The translations under genes were made by a program, and so were the position numbers. The notes beneath the pieces are model-generated. The model saw nothing but the letters and a program-made list of their open reading frames with translations, searched no databases and was not told the DNA's origin. DNA of 64,000 bases, taken from assembly GCF_041435195.1 (NCBI RefSeq), contig NZ_CP108106.1, positions 310,001 through 374,000 of the forward strand. The letters are read 5' to 3'. This stretch comes from Streptomyces sp. NBC_00224 (lineage in GTDB: Bacteria; Actinomycetota; Actinomycetes; Streptomycetales; Streptomycetaceae). Below are positions 1 through 8,715 of this stretch, piece by piece; position 1 is the first letter of the stretch; every line of letters begins with the position of its first letter.

Positions 1-156
1 GACGGCCCAGCCCGGCAAGGTCCCGGGCGGAGACCGCGCGGGCACCAGCGTGCTGGGCGTGGCGGCGGCCCCCGGAAGGTGCGGCGGGTATCGGCGCACT
101 GGGCTGGTCCGCGTTGGACATCTTCCCCCCCCGGGGGGCCGTCGAGCGGCACGCGG

Positions 157-1290
157 TCAGCGGATGGTGGCGGTCCACTGGCCGCGCTTGAGGCGGATGG
201 TGCCGTCCGGGGCGATCCTGGCCCTCGCTCCGTACACCGGCAGACCGCCCTCGCGGTTGAGCCGGTGGCGGATGCGTTCCAGCTCGTCCCACAGGGGGCG
301 GGGGCCGCCCTGGTGAACCTCGGGCGAGTCGAGGTAGCCGTCGGCGGTGGCGCGAGCCCATGAGCCGTCAGGGTGCAGGAGCCATACGGTGCGCGTCTTG
401 TCGTCCTGGTCCCAGCGGTATTCGATGCCAGGGACGGCCAGTTCCATCATCGACCACACCTCCCAGGCGTCCGGGACGTACAGCAGTGGGTAGCGGCTGG
501 TGGTGACGCTCTCGCCCTGGGCATCCTGGACGTGCCGGAACAGCTCGTCCGTGGCGTCGTCGGCGTAGTCGTCGCCGTGCCGGGTCTGCATGAACGCCGC
601 TTTTTCCTCAGAAATGAACCCGGCGGCACCGCCGTCCTCGGTCTTGTCGGCCACCAGGAGCAGACCGGTTTTGGCGATCGTCGTCACCAGTCGCCCCCCG
701 GGGCGCAGTGCGGCCAGCCAGGACGGCGGGATGCGCTGCACGGAGACGGTGGAGACGATGCGGTCGTAGCGGCCGGGCAGTTCCCCGGTGAGGTCGCAGA
801 CGGCCAGGTGCGGGTGCAAGCCGATCGATTTGAGGCGCTCCTGGGCGGCCGTCACGAGGTAGGGGTCGACGTCGACGCTCGTGACCTGCGTATCGCCGAG
901 GCGCCGGCAGGCCAGGGCGGTGCCGTAGCCGCTGCCGCAGGTCACCAGGATGTCGCTGTCGTCGGTGATCATCGCGTGCCGGTACATCATGACGACCAGC
1001 GTGGGCAGCGTGGAGGAACTGGTGGCCCTGCCTGGGGTGACGGTGCCCGGTTCGTTGGTGTCGGCGTGCAGCGGCCCGAGGCGGGTTACGAGGGTGTCGT
1101 CGCTGTAGGCCGTGCGCAACCACGTTTCGGTGTCGGCGATGCCGTCCCGCACGATGCGCCCCTCCTTGACCCGCTCCCACCAGCACGGCACGAACAGATG
1201 CCGGGGTGTGGTGGCGATCGGCTGGTACCAGCGGGAGGAGGGATGAACGGTGTCGGCCGCGAGACGCCGGGCGTGGGTTTCCCAGTCCAT
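157..1290 (-). CDS. PIMT-like methyltransferase of RiPP maturation type (TgmC-like)
   Basis: A 377-residue SAM-dependent methyltransferase resembling protein-L-isoaspartate O-methyltransferases. The SAM-binding motif I is VTCGSGYGTALA (about residues 116-127), followed by VDVDPYLVTAA (about 139-149). The N-terminus (DWETHARRLAADTVHPSSRW, then TPRHLFVPCWW) and a Thr/Ser-rich stretch before motif I match the subgroup found beside ATP-grasp-modified RiPPs. In those systems a PIMT homologue methylates carboxylates of the precursor peptide. Here the partner is a radical SAM protein, not an ATP-grasp ligase. It lies 21 bp downstream of the radical SAM gene on the same strand, so co-transcription is likely. 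Family assignment is from recognised motifs; substrate is inferred from context. Confidence 0.8.
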   Translation of the reverse strand: MDWETHARRLAADTVHPSSRWYQPIATTPRHLFVPCWWERVKEGRIVRDGIADTETWLRTAYSDDTLVTRLGPLHADTNEPGTVTPGRATSSSTLPTLVVMMYRHAMITDDSDILVTCGSGYGTALACRRLGDTQVTSVDVDPYLVTAAQERLKSIGLHPHLAVCDLTGELPGRYDRIVSTVSVQRIPPSWLAALRPGGRLVTTIAKTGLLLVADKTEDGGAAGFISEEKAAFMQTRHGDDYADDATDELFRHVQDAQGESVTTSRYPLLYVPDAWEVWSMMELAVPGIEYRWDQDDKTRTVWLLHPDGSWARATADGYLDSPEVHQGGPRPLWDELERIRHRLNREGGLPVYGARARIAPDGTIRLKRGQWTATIR

Positions 1291-1311
1291 AGTGGGTGCG
1301 CTCCTGTTCGA

Positions 1312-2226
1312 TCAGTCTTCCGCCGGTCCGCAGGTTCCGCCGGATGAGGGCTTGCAGGTGTCGTTGTTCGGCGAGCAGTCCGGACCGCAGGGCGCCACCC
1401 CCGGCGAGGGCATGCACGAGTCTTCGTCGGGGGTGCAGCCGCGTCCCCTGCGCGGCGGGATCATCGCTTTGATCTGGGACCATTTCTCCCCGGCGAAAAT
1501 CGCGGCCAGGCCCTCATCCTGCACCTGTCCGGCGGGCAGAAAACGCCCCAGGACGCACGGCGTTACCGAACCGTCCGGCATCACCGCAGCCGTGTTCCGG
1601 GCGCAGTTGCCGCACAGCTGCGACACGGACGGCGCTCCGCTGCCCCGGGCCGCGTTGCCGACGCCCCGGACGCGGTCGATGTGCACATCGGTGATGCCGA
1701 GCGTCGCGAGGTCCGCGCGGGCCTGTTCGACGCGCTGGCCGGCCAGAACATCAACGATGCCCACCCGCAGGGGGATGCCCCGGCGGTGGGCTTCGATGAT
1801 GTTGGCGCGGATCGCCGTGTGGCTGCCTGCGCGGCCGGTAACGGCGTCGTGCCCGTCGTCGGTGTCAGCGTAGTAGGACGACGCCAGGCTCACCCCGGGC
1901 CGCGTGAACAGGCTCCAGTGCGCGAGGCGGACCTTGTAGAGGTTGCTGTAGACCTCCACGCCGAGATCCAGGCCCAGGGCGTGCTCGACGAGCTCGGCGA
2001 AGGCGGGGTGCAGGGTCGGTTCGCCCCCGATCACCTGGACCTTCTTCACGCCAATGGCGGCAGCCTCGCTGATCACCCGCTTCCAGTCCTCGCCGGACAT
2101 GGTGCCGTGACCCTGGGTCGGCCCGGCCTCGGCGTAGCAGTGCGAGCCGCAGGTGAGCTGGCAGCGCTGGGTGATCTCCAGCTCAAGGAAGCTGGGTGTT
2201 GCGGGCGCCTCGGGTGCGATGGTCAT
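1312..2226 (-). CDS. Radical SAM protein with Cys-rich C-terminal tail, probable RiPP maturase
   Basis: 304 residues from an ATG at 2226 preceded by GAAGGGAACTGATC; the frame stays open upstream, but that stretch overlaps the small candidate precursor. The cluster motif is RCQLTCGSHCYAEAGP near residues 21-36, with Cys22, Cys26 and Cys30 in an apparent CX3CX3C spacing instead of the usual CX3CX2C. The glycine-rich strand VQVIGGEPTLHP follows. A SPASM-like region (LCGNCARNTAAVMPDGSVTPC) and a further run of cysteines in the last 40 residues could hold auxiliary Fe-S clusters. It probably modifies the peptide encoded just upstream. The reaction (thioether, C-C link, epimerisation) cannot be read from sequence. 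Confidence 0.85.
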   Translation of the reverse strand: MTIAPEAPATPSFLELEITQRCQLTCGSHCYAEAGPTQGHGTMSGEDWKRVISEAAAIGVKKVQVIGGEPTLHPAFAELVEHALGLDLGVEVYSNLYKVRLAHWSLFTRPGVSLASSYYADTDDGHDAVTGRAGSHTAIRANIIEAHRRGIPLRVGIVDVLAGQRVEQARADLATLGITDVHIDRVRGVGNAARGSGAPSVSQLCGNCARNTAAVMPDGSVTPCVLGRFLPAGQVQDEGLAAIFAGEKWSQIKAMIPPRRGRGCTPDEDSCMPSPGVAPCGPDCSPNNDTCKPSSGGTCGPAED

Positions 2227-2452
2227 GATCAGTTCCCTTCGGTTGATGCTGCAACGCTGCCCTTCCCGTGCTCCCCCGGCCGGGCTTCCCTGCCCGGCCG
2301 GTCGGCCCGTCCCGCTCGTGGCGCCTGAGCCGTTGGGCGTTGCGGTTGCTGCTGCTGCTGCTGCTGCTGCCGAGGGTGGCGCCGGTGACGGTGCCCCGGG
2401 TGCTGATGAGGGGCGCGGTGTAGCTGCCGGTCTCGGGCTCGGTGCTGTCCAC
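2183..2452 (-). CDS. Candidate RiPP precursor with lasso-type leader motif
   Basis: A GTG-initiated frame, 89 residues if read to its stop. It begins MDSTEPETGSYTAPLIST and contains YTAPLISTRGTVTGATLG, which fits the lasso-leader consensus YxxPx(L/I)xxxGx5TxG recognised by RRE domains. A run of seven Ser (AGC codons) follows, then an Arg/Gly-rich tail. Third codon positions are almost all G/C through the leader and the Ser run, then less so, so the true C-terminus is unclear. The frame overlaps the radical SAM start by 44 bp. An alternative frame ends at TGA just before the radical SAM ATG. The leader match is seen in sequence; precursor status is inference. Confidence 0.55.
   Translation of the reverse strand: MDSTEPETGSYTAPLISTRGTVTGATLGSSSSSSSNRNAQRLRRHERDGPTGRAGKPGRGSTGRAALQHQPKGTDHDHRTRGARNTQLP
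2347..2370. repeat. (TGC)8 trinucleotide tract
   Basis: Eight uninterrupted TGC triplets, read as AGC (Ser) codons in the candidate precursor on the minus strand. Gain or loss of whole repeats would lengthen or shorten the Ser run without changing frame. Confidence 0.95.
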
Positions 2453-2491
2453 GGGCTACCGCCACGAGTCGGCCGGCCGGGGTGGTCCGTC

Positions 2492-2525
2492 GGCCGCACG
2501 GGGCGGTGCAGGCTCCCGTGCGGCC
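2492..2525 (-). terminator. Hairpin between peptidase gene and candidate precursor
   Basis: Perfect 11-bp inverted repeat, GGCCGCACGGG (2492-2502) and CCCGTGCGGCC (2515-2525), with a 12-nt loop. It lies in the 186-bp gap between the M20 peptidase stop and the candidate precursor start. It may be a partial terminator or mRNA-processing hairpin setting precursor dosage. There is no U tract, so function is inferred. Confidence 0.5.
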
Positions 2526-2638
2526 GGTTGGACTCCTCTATGACAGCGCGGGGCAACGCGCCGCGACAGATGAGGAGTTGGGGACTTTCTGGTTCACGGG
2601 GTAGGACAAAACTGGGTTCCCGCTAGGAAGTGCCGCCG

Positions 2639-3838
2639 TCAGCCGCCGCTCAGCAGGTCGAGGACAGCTTGGTGGTAGACCGCGTACACCTGCGGAAGTT
2701 CGGCGAGGTGGGCGCGCTCGTCGATCCCGTGGAGCCCCACATACGGCACTCCGAAGCCGGCGGTCGCGGGAATGCCTCCTTCTGCGGCGAGGAGGTTGCC
2801 GATGTTCGACGGGCCCGCTGTCTTGGTCCGCACGGCGATCCCCAGGGACGTGGCGGCCTGGATCAGCGCGGCGGCAGGCTGCTCATCGTCCTGGAGGCGG
2901 AACGGTGGCCAGCAGGCGATCGGCTCGACGCGGGTGGGAGCGGGGCCGGGGAGCTCGGCGTCGAGCTCGTCGACGGCCTTGCGGACCAGGGTCTGGGCAT
3001 CCTGGGCGTCGAAGGCGGGGGTCGTGCGGATGTCCAGGTTCACCTCGCACCGGTCCGGGGACACGGAGAAGCCCTGCCCGCCGTGGATCGCGGTGACGGA
3101 CAGCTTCGGCGCCAGCGGGAATCCCGAGCCGTCGTTTGGAGGGCCGGGCAGGTCGGCGGAGTCGAGGAGCTGGACCAGGCGGGCGGCGCGGGAGACGGCG
3201 CCGAGCACGCTGCGGCTGGATCCCGAGTGCCCGGACGGCGCGTAGACGGTGATCGTGGCCCGCCACAGGCCACGGCCGCCGACGACGACCTCGTCCATGC
3301 CCGGGTAGCCGATCATCACGCCGGCGGGCCGGGCTGCCTCGGGGTCGGCCAGGTAGGCGCGGGCGCCCCCAAAGTCCCCCGTGTGCTCGTCGACGTCAAG
3401 CAGAACGGCCAGGCCACCGTGGAGCGATGCGGCGCAGGCGTGAACGTCCGCGGCGATGTGCACGAAGACCGAAGCCGCCAGCTTCGAGTCGGCCGCTCCC
3501 CTACCCCGCAGCCACCCCGACTCCACGTCGCCGACCGTGGGCGGGAACGACCAGGCGCTCTCGTCACCGAAGGAAGCGGTGTCCACGCAGGCATCCAGCG
3601 TCCACCACGAGCCGGGCCGCCCACCCTCGATCTCCACCAGCAGGCCCACGAGTTGACCCTGCTCATCGTGCAGTCGCCGGTGCGGCAGCGCCCGACCGGA
3701 CAGCCAGCCCTCCACAACCCCGAGCACGGGTGCGTAGTCGTCGATCCCGCCGCGGCTTGGCCGACGGATCAGTTCCTGGGCCAGTTCGATGACGGATGCC
3801 GATCGCTGGGCGGCCCGCGCCACCAGGTCTTCGCTCAC
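2639..3838 (-). CDS. M20-family metallopeptidase
   Basis: 399 residues from a GTG at 3838 that overlaps the upstream stop as GTGA and sits behind a GAGGAGA ribosome site. M20 (ArgE/DapE/CPG2-like) signatures are visible: the bridging-Asp region GRGAADSK, a DVDEHTGDFGG stretch at the usual catalytic-Glu position, and the dimerisation-domain signature YAPSGHSGSSRS. Such enzymes are cytosolic di-zinc aminoacylases or peptidases. Translational coupling to the XRE gene and the same direction as the radical SAM locus suggest a possible role in trimming the peptide product, but it could be an independent amidohydrolase. Confidence 0.85.
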   Translation of the reverse strand: MSEDLVARAAQRSASVIELAQELIRRPSRGGIDDYAPVLGVVEGWLSGRALPHRRLHDEQGQLVGLLVEIEGGRPGSWWTLDACVDTASFGDESAWSFPPTVGDVESGWLRGRGAADSKLAASVFVHIAADVHACAASLHGGLAVLLDVDEHTGDFGGARAYLADPEAARPAGVMIGYPGMDEVVVGGRGLWRATITVYAPSGHSGSSRSVLGAVSRAARLVQLLDSADLPGPPNDGSGFPLAPKLSVTAIHGGQGFSVSPDRCEVNLDIRTTPAFDAQDAQTLVRKAVDELDAELPGPAPTRVEPIACWPPFRLQDDEQPAAALIQAATSLGIAVRTKTAGPSNIGNLLAAEGGIPATAGFGVPYVGLHGIDERAHLAELPQVYAVYHQAVLDLLSGG

Positions 3839-4635
3839 GTGTCTCCTCGCCATGACGTTCCGCCGAGCCCAACGGGCAGGGCGTGAACGGCCTCCAACGT
3901 CTCCACCGGCCGTGCGGACGCACACGCCTCCCGGCCATGCTGCACCAGTCCGACGGCGGCTTCGCGGCCCAGCAGAATTCCGCAGTCGAAGCCCTCCGCG
4001 CCATGAAAAGAGGGCAAAGGGACGACGGCCGCGCTCCCCGAGGCCACGAAGTACCGCTCCATCGCCTGCAGCGGCTCCACGATCCCGATGTGCAGGGTCT
4101 TGACCCCGTTGCGCCGCTCGCCTGGATCACGAAGTTCCAGAAGCCGCACCAGATGATCCGACAGCGCCAGATGACGCGGCGGACCGTACAGAATCCGGTA
4201 GTGCACAAGATCAGGGCGCTGGGCCACCGCCGTCTCGATCGCGGCCAGATACGTCTTCTCTCGACTGCGTGAGCCGGTGACGACCAGATGCTCCTGCGCT
4301 CCAGCGACCACCTCGATCATGGCCTCGACGAGGTCCCTGTACCGGGTGAGCACCCGCACCACCACACCTGTGCCGGCGGCCTCCAGGTCGCTCGCACTGT
4401 CGGTCCCGTCCTGATGCGCGAAGAGGATCTCAGCGCGCTCGCGGTAGACCTGGCTCAGGCCACGGCGGTTGCGCGCACCCGTGCGCTTGCGCCCCGCCTC
4501 CCAGGCACTGATCGCACTGCCGTCCGTCGAACCGCCGGTGATCGCATTGAGCTCATCGGCAGCTTCCTCCTGCGTCAAGTTCCTTGCCAGGCGGGCGCGT
4601 TTGAGTGGCGAGTCCCCGCGCGTGGATCCGGTCAC
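3835..4635 (-). CDS. XRE-family regulator with C-terminal sensor-like domain
   Basis: 266 residues using a GTG at 4635; longer starts lack coding character. The N-terminal helix-turn-helix is SPLKRARLARNLTQEEAADE followed by SAISAWEAGRKR. The C-terminal half (about 90-260) contains HLVVTGSRSREKTYLAAIE and a late FDCGILLGREA stretch, an uncharacterised domain common behind XRE HTHs in Streptomyces. It is first in a run with the M20 peptidase and the candidate RiPP genes, so it may control that locus. Confidence 0.75.
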   Translation of the reverse strand: MTGSTRGDSPLKRARLARNLTQEEAADELNAITGGSTDGSAISAWEAGRKRTGARNRRGLSQVYRERAEILFAHQDGTDSASDLEAAGTGVVVRVLTRYRDLVEAMIEVVAGAQEHLVVTGSRSREKTYLAAIETAVAQRPDLVHYRILYGPPRHLALSDHLVRLLELRDPGERRNGVKTLHIGIVEPLQAMERYFVASGSAAVVPLPSFHGAEGFDCGILLGREAAVGLVQHGREACASARPVETLEAVHALPVGLGGTSWRGDT

Positions 4636-5201
4636 CGCTACCCCCAGGAGGTGATGGGCCCATCCGCGCCTTGCGACCGCGCCGACCCGCGATCTAGTTG
4701 TCCCCTGACACACCAGCTTCAGCGGCGCGACCCGCGGAGCCCTCGGCTCCAAGCCTGTGACCAGCAGAGGTAGTCCACCACGTACGCCCGGTGCTTCGAC
4801 CATGGGACACTCCACCGCTGCGTCGCGCAAGAAGACGCGTTCTGCCACCACGGCAAAGCATCACATCCGAAGGCCGACAGCCGCGGCAACAGGCTTACCA
4901 GACAAGATCATTCCTCTGGCGCGGCGTATCCCGCCCGGCCCAGCAGGCAGGCGAAGCCGGGTGAACCGTGAACGGGCTCAAGGGGGTTCCCTCTTCACCG
5001 GACGGGCACCCCGCCCCGTGCCTCCGGAGCGATTCAGTTCAAGGTGGTAGCCGGGCTCACCGGCCGTGGCCCGGGTGGCGGTGTCGGCCACTGGAAGGCA
5101 GCGCCCTGCCCCGGCTCCGGTCTCGACCGTGTCTGGCGGCGGAGCGCGAACGGCCCTCTCGCCTTCGCGCGAGGCTTGTGCTGGACTGTGCACCATGATG
5201 C
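4636..5201. other. Intergenic, no gene seen
   Basis: 566 bp between the divergently transcribed XRE and oxidoreductase genes. No open frame with convincing codon bias or family motif was found. It must hold promoters for both flanking genes, but none could be assigned. Confidence 0.6.
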
Positions 5202-5708
5202 GTGAGCGACGACGGGGTGACCACGATGCCTCTTGAGGGCGAGTACGAGCCGAGTCCGGCGCAGTGGGTGCGTGAGCAGGTCGAGCTGTACGAGAGTTCG
5301 GGCGGCGCACAGGGAACGACGCTGTGGGACACGGGCCTGCCCGTCGTCATTGTCACGATGCGCGGGGCGAAGAGCGGCAAGATCCGCAAGGTCCCGTTGA
5401 TGCGTGTGGAGCACGGGGGGCGGTACGTGGCCGTGGCCTCGAAGGGCGGCTTCCCGCGTCACCCGGTCTGGTACTTCAACCTCATGTCCAACCCGCACGT
5501 GGAGCTCCAGGACGGGCCCGAACGCCAGGACATGACGGCCCGTGAGATCACCGGGGACGAGAAGGCCGAGTGGTGGGAGCGCGCGGTCGCCGCGTATCCG
5601 CCGTACGGCGAATACCAGGAGAAGGCCGGCCGTGTGATCCCCGTCTTCGTCCTGGAGCCCGCGTCTGCGGGGACGGTCGACGCCCCAGCGCCGTCGACGA
5701 GGAACTGA
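5202..5708 (+). CDS. F420/deazaflavin-dependent nitroreductase-family protein (Ddn-like)
   Basis: 168 residues from GTG 5202; an in-frame ATG at 5226 is an alternative. The pattern [20 protein letters not shown] followed by [20 protein letters not shown] and a conserved [20 protein letters not shown] end is diagnostic of the Ddn/deazaflavin-dependent oxidoreductase family. These small split-barrel proteins bind F420 and reduce nitro compounds, quinones or enones. It stands alone, with no partner gene nearby. Confidence 0.9.
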   Translation: MSDDGVTTMPLEGEYEPSPAQWVREQVELYESSGGAQGTTLWDTGLPVVIVTMRGAKSGKIRKVPLMRVEHGGRYVAVASKGGFPRHPVWYFNLMSNPHVELQDGPERQDMTAREITGDEKAEWWERAVAAYPPYGEYQEKAGRVIPVFVLEPASAGTVDAPAPSTRN

Positions 5709-5709
5709 A

Positions 5710-6290
5710 CTCCAGGCCTCACTTCTGAGTTTGCGGTCGGGGTGACGCTGAGTTCGTGCGCCTGTTCGCGATCGATTCCAAAGGTGCGCCAGCACGGGTT
5801 TGTTGCCTGCGAGTCCAGCCACGTCCAGCGAGGACCGCTCCAGGAGCCGTAGCTTTCCCGCGGCCGTCCGGTAACGCTCGACGAATGTGCCCTCTCCAGT
5901 CTCCATGAGGTCGCACAGGGCAGCTTCGCCGATCCGGGATGAACAAGCGATGAACAGCGAGCGCGCCATGTCGAAGTCAGGCGCGGCCGAACCGCACAGG
6001 TGCTGTGACAAGTGGTCTCGGACCTCCCCGGCCGTCTGCGCCCTACGGTGCGACCGGTGTGCTGTCGCCTCGCCGGCTGGCAACCAGATACGAGCCAGAC
6101 GCAGAGCGGTGTCCAGTGCGGCGCGTGCCGCTTCCGCGGTTTCCTCCTCGTTGCCGCCAGCGCATGCCCACATCGCCCAGTCGCACGCCGCGGCGAACCG
6201 AGACTGCAGATCACCTCTGTCGAGATGCGCGCAGATAGTGCGGTAGAGGACGCTGGTTCGTTCGGCCTCTCCGGCAAGAGTCAGTGTCAT
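5710..6290 (-). pseudogene. Hypothetical gene that has probably lost its 3' end
   Basis: From ATG 6290 about 170 residues look coding (MTLTLAGEAERTSVLYRT, then FAAACDWAMWACAGGNEEET and DFDMARSLFIACSSRIGEAA). Predicted structure is mostly helical, with no family recognised. The frame then runs on into the antisense of the oxidoreductase gene without a stop until 5034, which is implausible as protein. A 3' frameshift or deletion is the simplest reading. Confidence 0.5.
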
Positions 6291-6649
6291 GGCGGGGGTC
6301 CGTAGTTGAGCGGGCAGCCGTTTCGCGCCGGGCGCCACAGCGTACGTATTCTTCGGTGGTCGGGTAGCCCTAGGTGATCGCGCCCTCGGGCTACCCGACC
6401 TTCTTCGATGCGGGACTTAGCGATGCGGTTACGGCAGACCCGCTGCCCGTCGAGCGGCATGTCAGGTTGTTGGCCATCTACCAAGCGGTCACGATGATGA
6501 GGATCCGCCGGAGCCCTCGTGTAGTTCTACGATCCGTGCTGGTCATGGGGCGTGACCGGCAGCGAGCGCCGGTGCTCGCGGCTGGTTGAGATTCCCATCG
6601 GGTGGGTACCAGTGTCCAGTTCGGCGTGCACGTGCAGGCTGGCCGGTGC
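6291..6649. other. Decayed stretch, no intact gene
   Basis: No intact gene. A short minus-strand stretch running up to about 6744 (MGLAGAALEATVALCGQLMY) may be the frameshifted continuation of the helicase-associated relic that follows. Confidence 0.4.
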
Positions 6650-7030
6650 AGGTCACGGCGATGGGCCTGCTCGCAGCCGTTGACGTACATCAGCTGGCCG
6701 CACAGCGCGACGGTGGCCTCCAGGGCGGCGCCGGCAAGGCCCATGCGGTCCCAGACCTCCAGGGCACACGGCTGGATTCCGGACCGCCTTGGCGAGCTGT
6801 CCGGCGGTCGGCTTCATGCGGGTCTTGCACCACCACGGGCCGATCATCACTCGCTCCCCGTCCACCTCGATCCCTTCCCGGGCCCCGGGCGGGCGGCCGT
6901 AGCGCTCGATGAAGGCGCGCAGCAGTTCGGCGCTCTGTGTGAAGGCGCGGCGGCGTGGGGTGCTGGTCTGTGCGGGCGGCTGCTTGGTCGTTCGCCGGCT
7001 GTGGTCGGGGGCCGCACCGAGGCGGGTGAG
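6650..7030 (-). pseudogene. Helicase-associated-domain fragment (minus strand)
   Basis: The minus strand encodes AELLRAFIERYGRPPGAREG followed by IEVDGERVMIGPWWCKTRMK, a pattern typical of the helicase-associated repeats at the C-termini of large Streptomyces helicases. There is no start, no helicase core, and the frame breaks downstream. It abuts a second, oppositely oriented fragment. Confidence 0.55.
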
Positions 7031-7042
7031 CAGTGTGCGCTG

Positions 7043-7749
7043 GTCTGGGCAGCCGAACATGGCCACTTCCTCCCGCCGGCCACCGCGGCGTGGCAGGGCT
7101 ACCCCATCGGGGTGTGGGCCAAAAACCAACGGGCGGCGGGAAGGAAAGCCCTGGTGAACATCGTCTGCCGGGAAGCCGGGATGCCCGTAGACGCGGCCGG
7201 TGCGATGCCGCAGACGCGACTGGACGCCCTCGACGACATCGACCCCGGCTGCTGCCCCGCATGGGACACCAACTGGCAACGCAGCTTCCAACTCACCAAA
7301 GCCCATGTCGATGCCGGCGAACCGCTGCCCGCCCAGGCAGGCGCCGTCATCGTCCAGGGCGAAGACCTCGGACGATGGGTCACCGCACAACGGCGCGGAT
7401 GGCACCAGCTCACTGTCGGGCAACAGGTGTTGCTGGAAATCCTCGGACTCGAGCCCGCTGGCCCCAGGATCAGCCCGTCGCTCCCCCCACCCGAGACGAC
7501 AAATGGGCCCTCAACCTCGCCGCCGCCCGCCAGTACCACGCACGAGAAGGGCATCTGAACGTACCCAGGAAACACGTCGAGCGACTCAAGCGACCAGAAA
7601 CCGGGGACGGTCCCACCGGGCTCCAGGCAGGCGGTGACAGCCCCGTAGAAGTCAAACTCGGCACCTTCCTCGACAACACACGACGCAGGGCCGCGAAGCT
7701 GTCGGTGGAACGGCGAGCAGACCTCAACGCCCTCGACATGCGCTGGTAA
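7043..7749 (+). pseudogene. Helicase-associated-domain fragment with a frameshift (plus strand)
   Basis: Plus-strand remnant with tandem helicase-associated repeats: VWAAEHGHFLPPATAAWQGY, then GEDLGRWVTAQRRGWHQLT, and in another frame RQYHAREGHLNVPRKHVER to a natural end at ALDMRW. The two parts are in different frames, so a frameshift near 7470 broke the gene. The DEAD/DEAH helicase core is absent. Confidence 0.65.
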
Positions 7750-7791
7750 CGCGGACGTCTTTCTCGCGTACGGGTGTTCAAAGAGCGACGC

Positions 7792-7822
7792 CGCCTCGGC
7801 CGTGTCCAGCGCGGCCGAGGCG
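7792..7822 (-). terminator. Hairpin terminator after the I66-type inhibitor gene
   Basis: Perfect 11-bp inverted repeat CGCCTCGGCCG (7792-7802) and CGGCCGAGGCG (7812-7822), 16 bp past the stop of the minus-strand inhibitor gene. Confidence 0.65.
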
Positions 7823-7838
7823 CATCAGGAGACCGCGG

Positions 7839-8273
7839 CTACTTGGCTTCCTCAAACGTCCAGCCACGGTCCCCGTCGGAACCGGACGTCAGCTGGAGGA
7901 AGGGCGGGAAGATCGGAATCGGCGCGATTCCGATCGCCAGGGGCTCTCCCCCACCGGCAACAACGATGGTGAAGGTTCCCGGCTGCGCACCTTGGGTGAT
8001 CTTCCACTCGCAGGGAGGGAAGTCGCTCACCCGCACGCGCACCCTCGTGCCTTCATACGGGGCCGCCGGGGCCCCGTCGTAGCACACGAACGGGCTGGGC
8101 CAGATCCTGGAAGACTTAGAGATGGCGTAGTTGTCCTCGCGGGTGCGCCTCACCTCAAACGTCTGCCCTTGATCCTGGGCGGGCAAAAGGGTGACGGCCC
8201 CTTCTTCCCCGACGGTCAGGAATTGATCGTTGTTGAATTTGATGTGATAGGTGCCGTCGGGAACGCTTCCCAT
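7839..8273 (-). CDS. Beta-trefoil peptidase inhibitor, I66 (mycocypin)-like
   Basis: 144 residues from ATG 8273; longer starts give implausible Arg-rich extensions. The opening SVPDGTYHIKFNNDQFLTV and spaced strands (QTFEVRRTREDNYAISKS, CEWKITQGAQPGTFTIVVAG, RGWTFEEAK) match the I66 family of small beta-trefoil inhibitors known from fungi and Streptomyces. No signal peptide is visible, so it would act in the cytosol or leave by lysis. It is monocistronic with its own hairpin. Confidence 0.7.
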   Translation of the reverse strand: MGSVPDGTYHIKFNNDQFLTVGEEGAVTLLPAQDQGQTFEVRRTREDNYAISKSSRIWPSPFVCYDGAPAAPYEGTRVRVRVSDFPPCEWKITQGAQPGTFTIVVAGGGEPLAIGIAPIPIFPPFLQLTSGSDGDRGWTFEEAK

Positions 8274-8519
8274 GGATGACTCCCTCGCCTGATGCGCGCC
8301 GCGGCCGCGGCCGGCTCTGGCCGTCAGCCTCCTACAGCCGCAAACGGGCCGACAGAGCGCACCCCGGCCAATGGCCTGAACCGCACCGGACAACGACGGG
8401 GGGGAACGGGGCGGTACTGATCACGGATACGGCCGGAGCCCGCCGCATCGGCCAGATCCTCGACGCACGCAAGGAAGCCAAACACTCGTAACACCCCCCA
8501 AGCCCCGGTACAGCCTGTG

Positions 8520-8715
8520 ACGGCTGCCACCTGAGCCCCGACGCCGTCGCGGTCGGCAGCGGCGAGTAGGGATGGCGCGCATGGAGCGGGTACCGGAACA
8601 CGCTCGCCGGGATGCCGAGCCCACCGAGCCAGCCGGCGGTCGGCTCCGCTTCGTGTGCCGTGTGCTCCGCGTACCCGCCGCCGGGGAGCACGATCAAATG
8701 GAGTGCCGCAGGCCG
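8520..8715 (-). pseudogene. N-terminal fragment of an alpha/beta-hydrolase (esterase)
   Basis: The minus strand reads HLIVLPGGGYAEHTAHEAEP and then GWLGGLGIPASVFRYPLHAR. The GGGYA oxyanion-hole motif and context are those of acetyl-xylan-esterase-like alpha/beta-hydrolases. Reading decays within about 60 residues, before any nucleophile-elbow motif, so only the N-terminal quarter survives. Confidence 0.6.

Noticed and set aside
1600..2328. Long plus-strand frames opposite the radical SAM gene
   Set aside because: Antisense shadows. The minus strand has the Fe-S motif and a good ribosome site.
2229..2465. Alternative 78-residue frame with a poly-Gln run upstream of the radical SAM gene
   Set aside because: It ends neatly before the radical SAM ATG, but its codons lack GC third-position bias before the repeat, where the Ser-run frame is strongly biased and carries the leader motif. 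Kept only as an alternative for the C-terminal part.
5034..5709. Minus-strand continuation of the 6290 frame to 5034
   Set aside because: It overlaps the full F420-type oxidoreductase gene antisense, and the sequence there is Arg/His-rich with no protein character.
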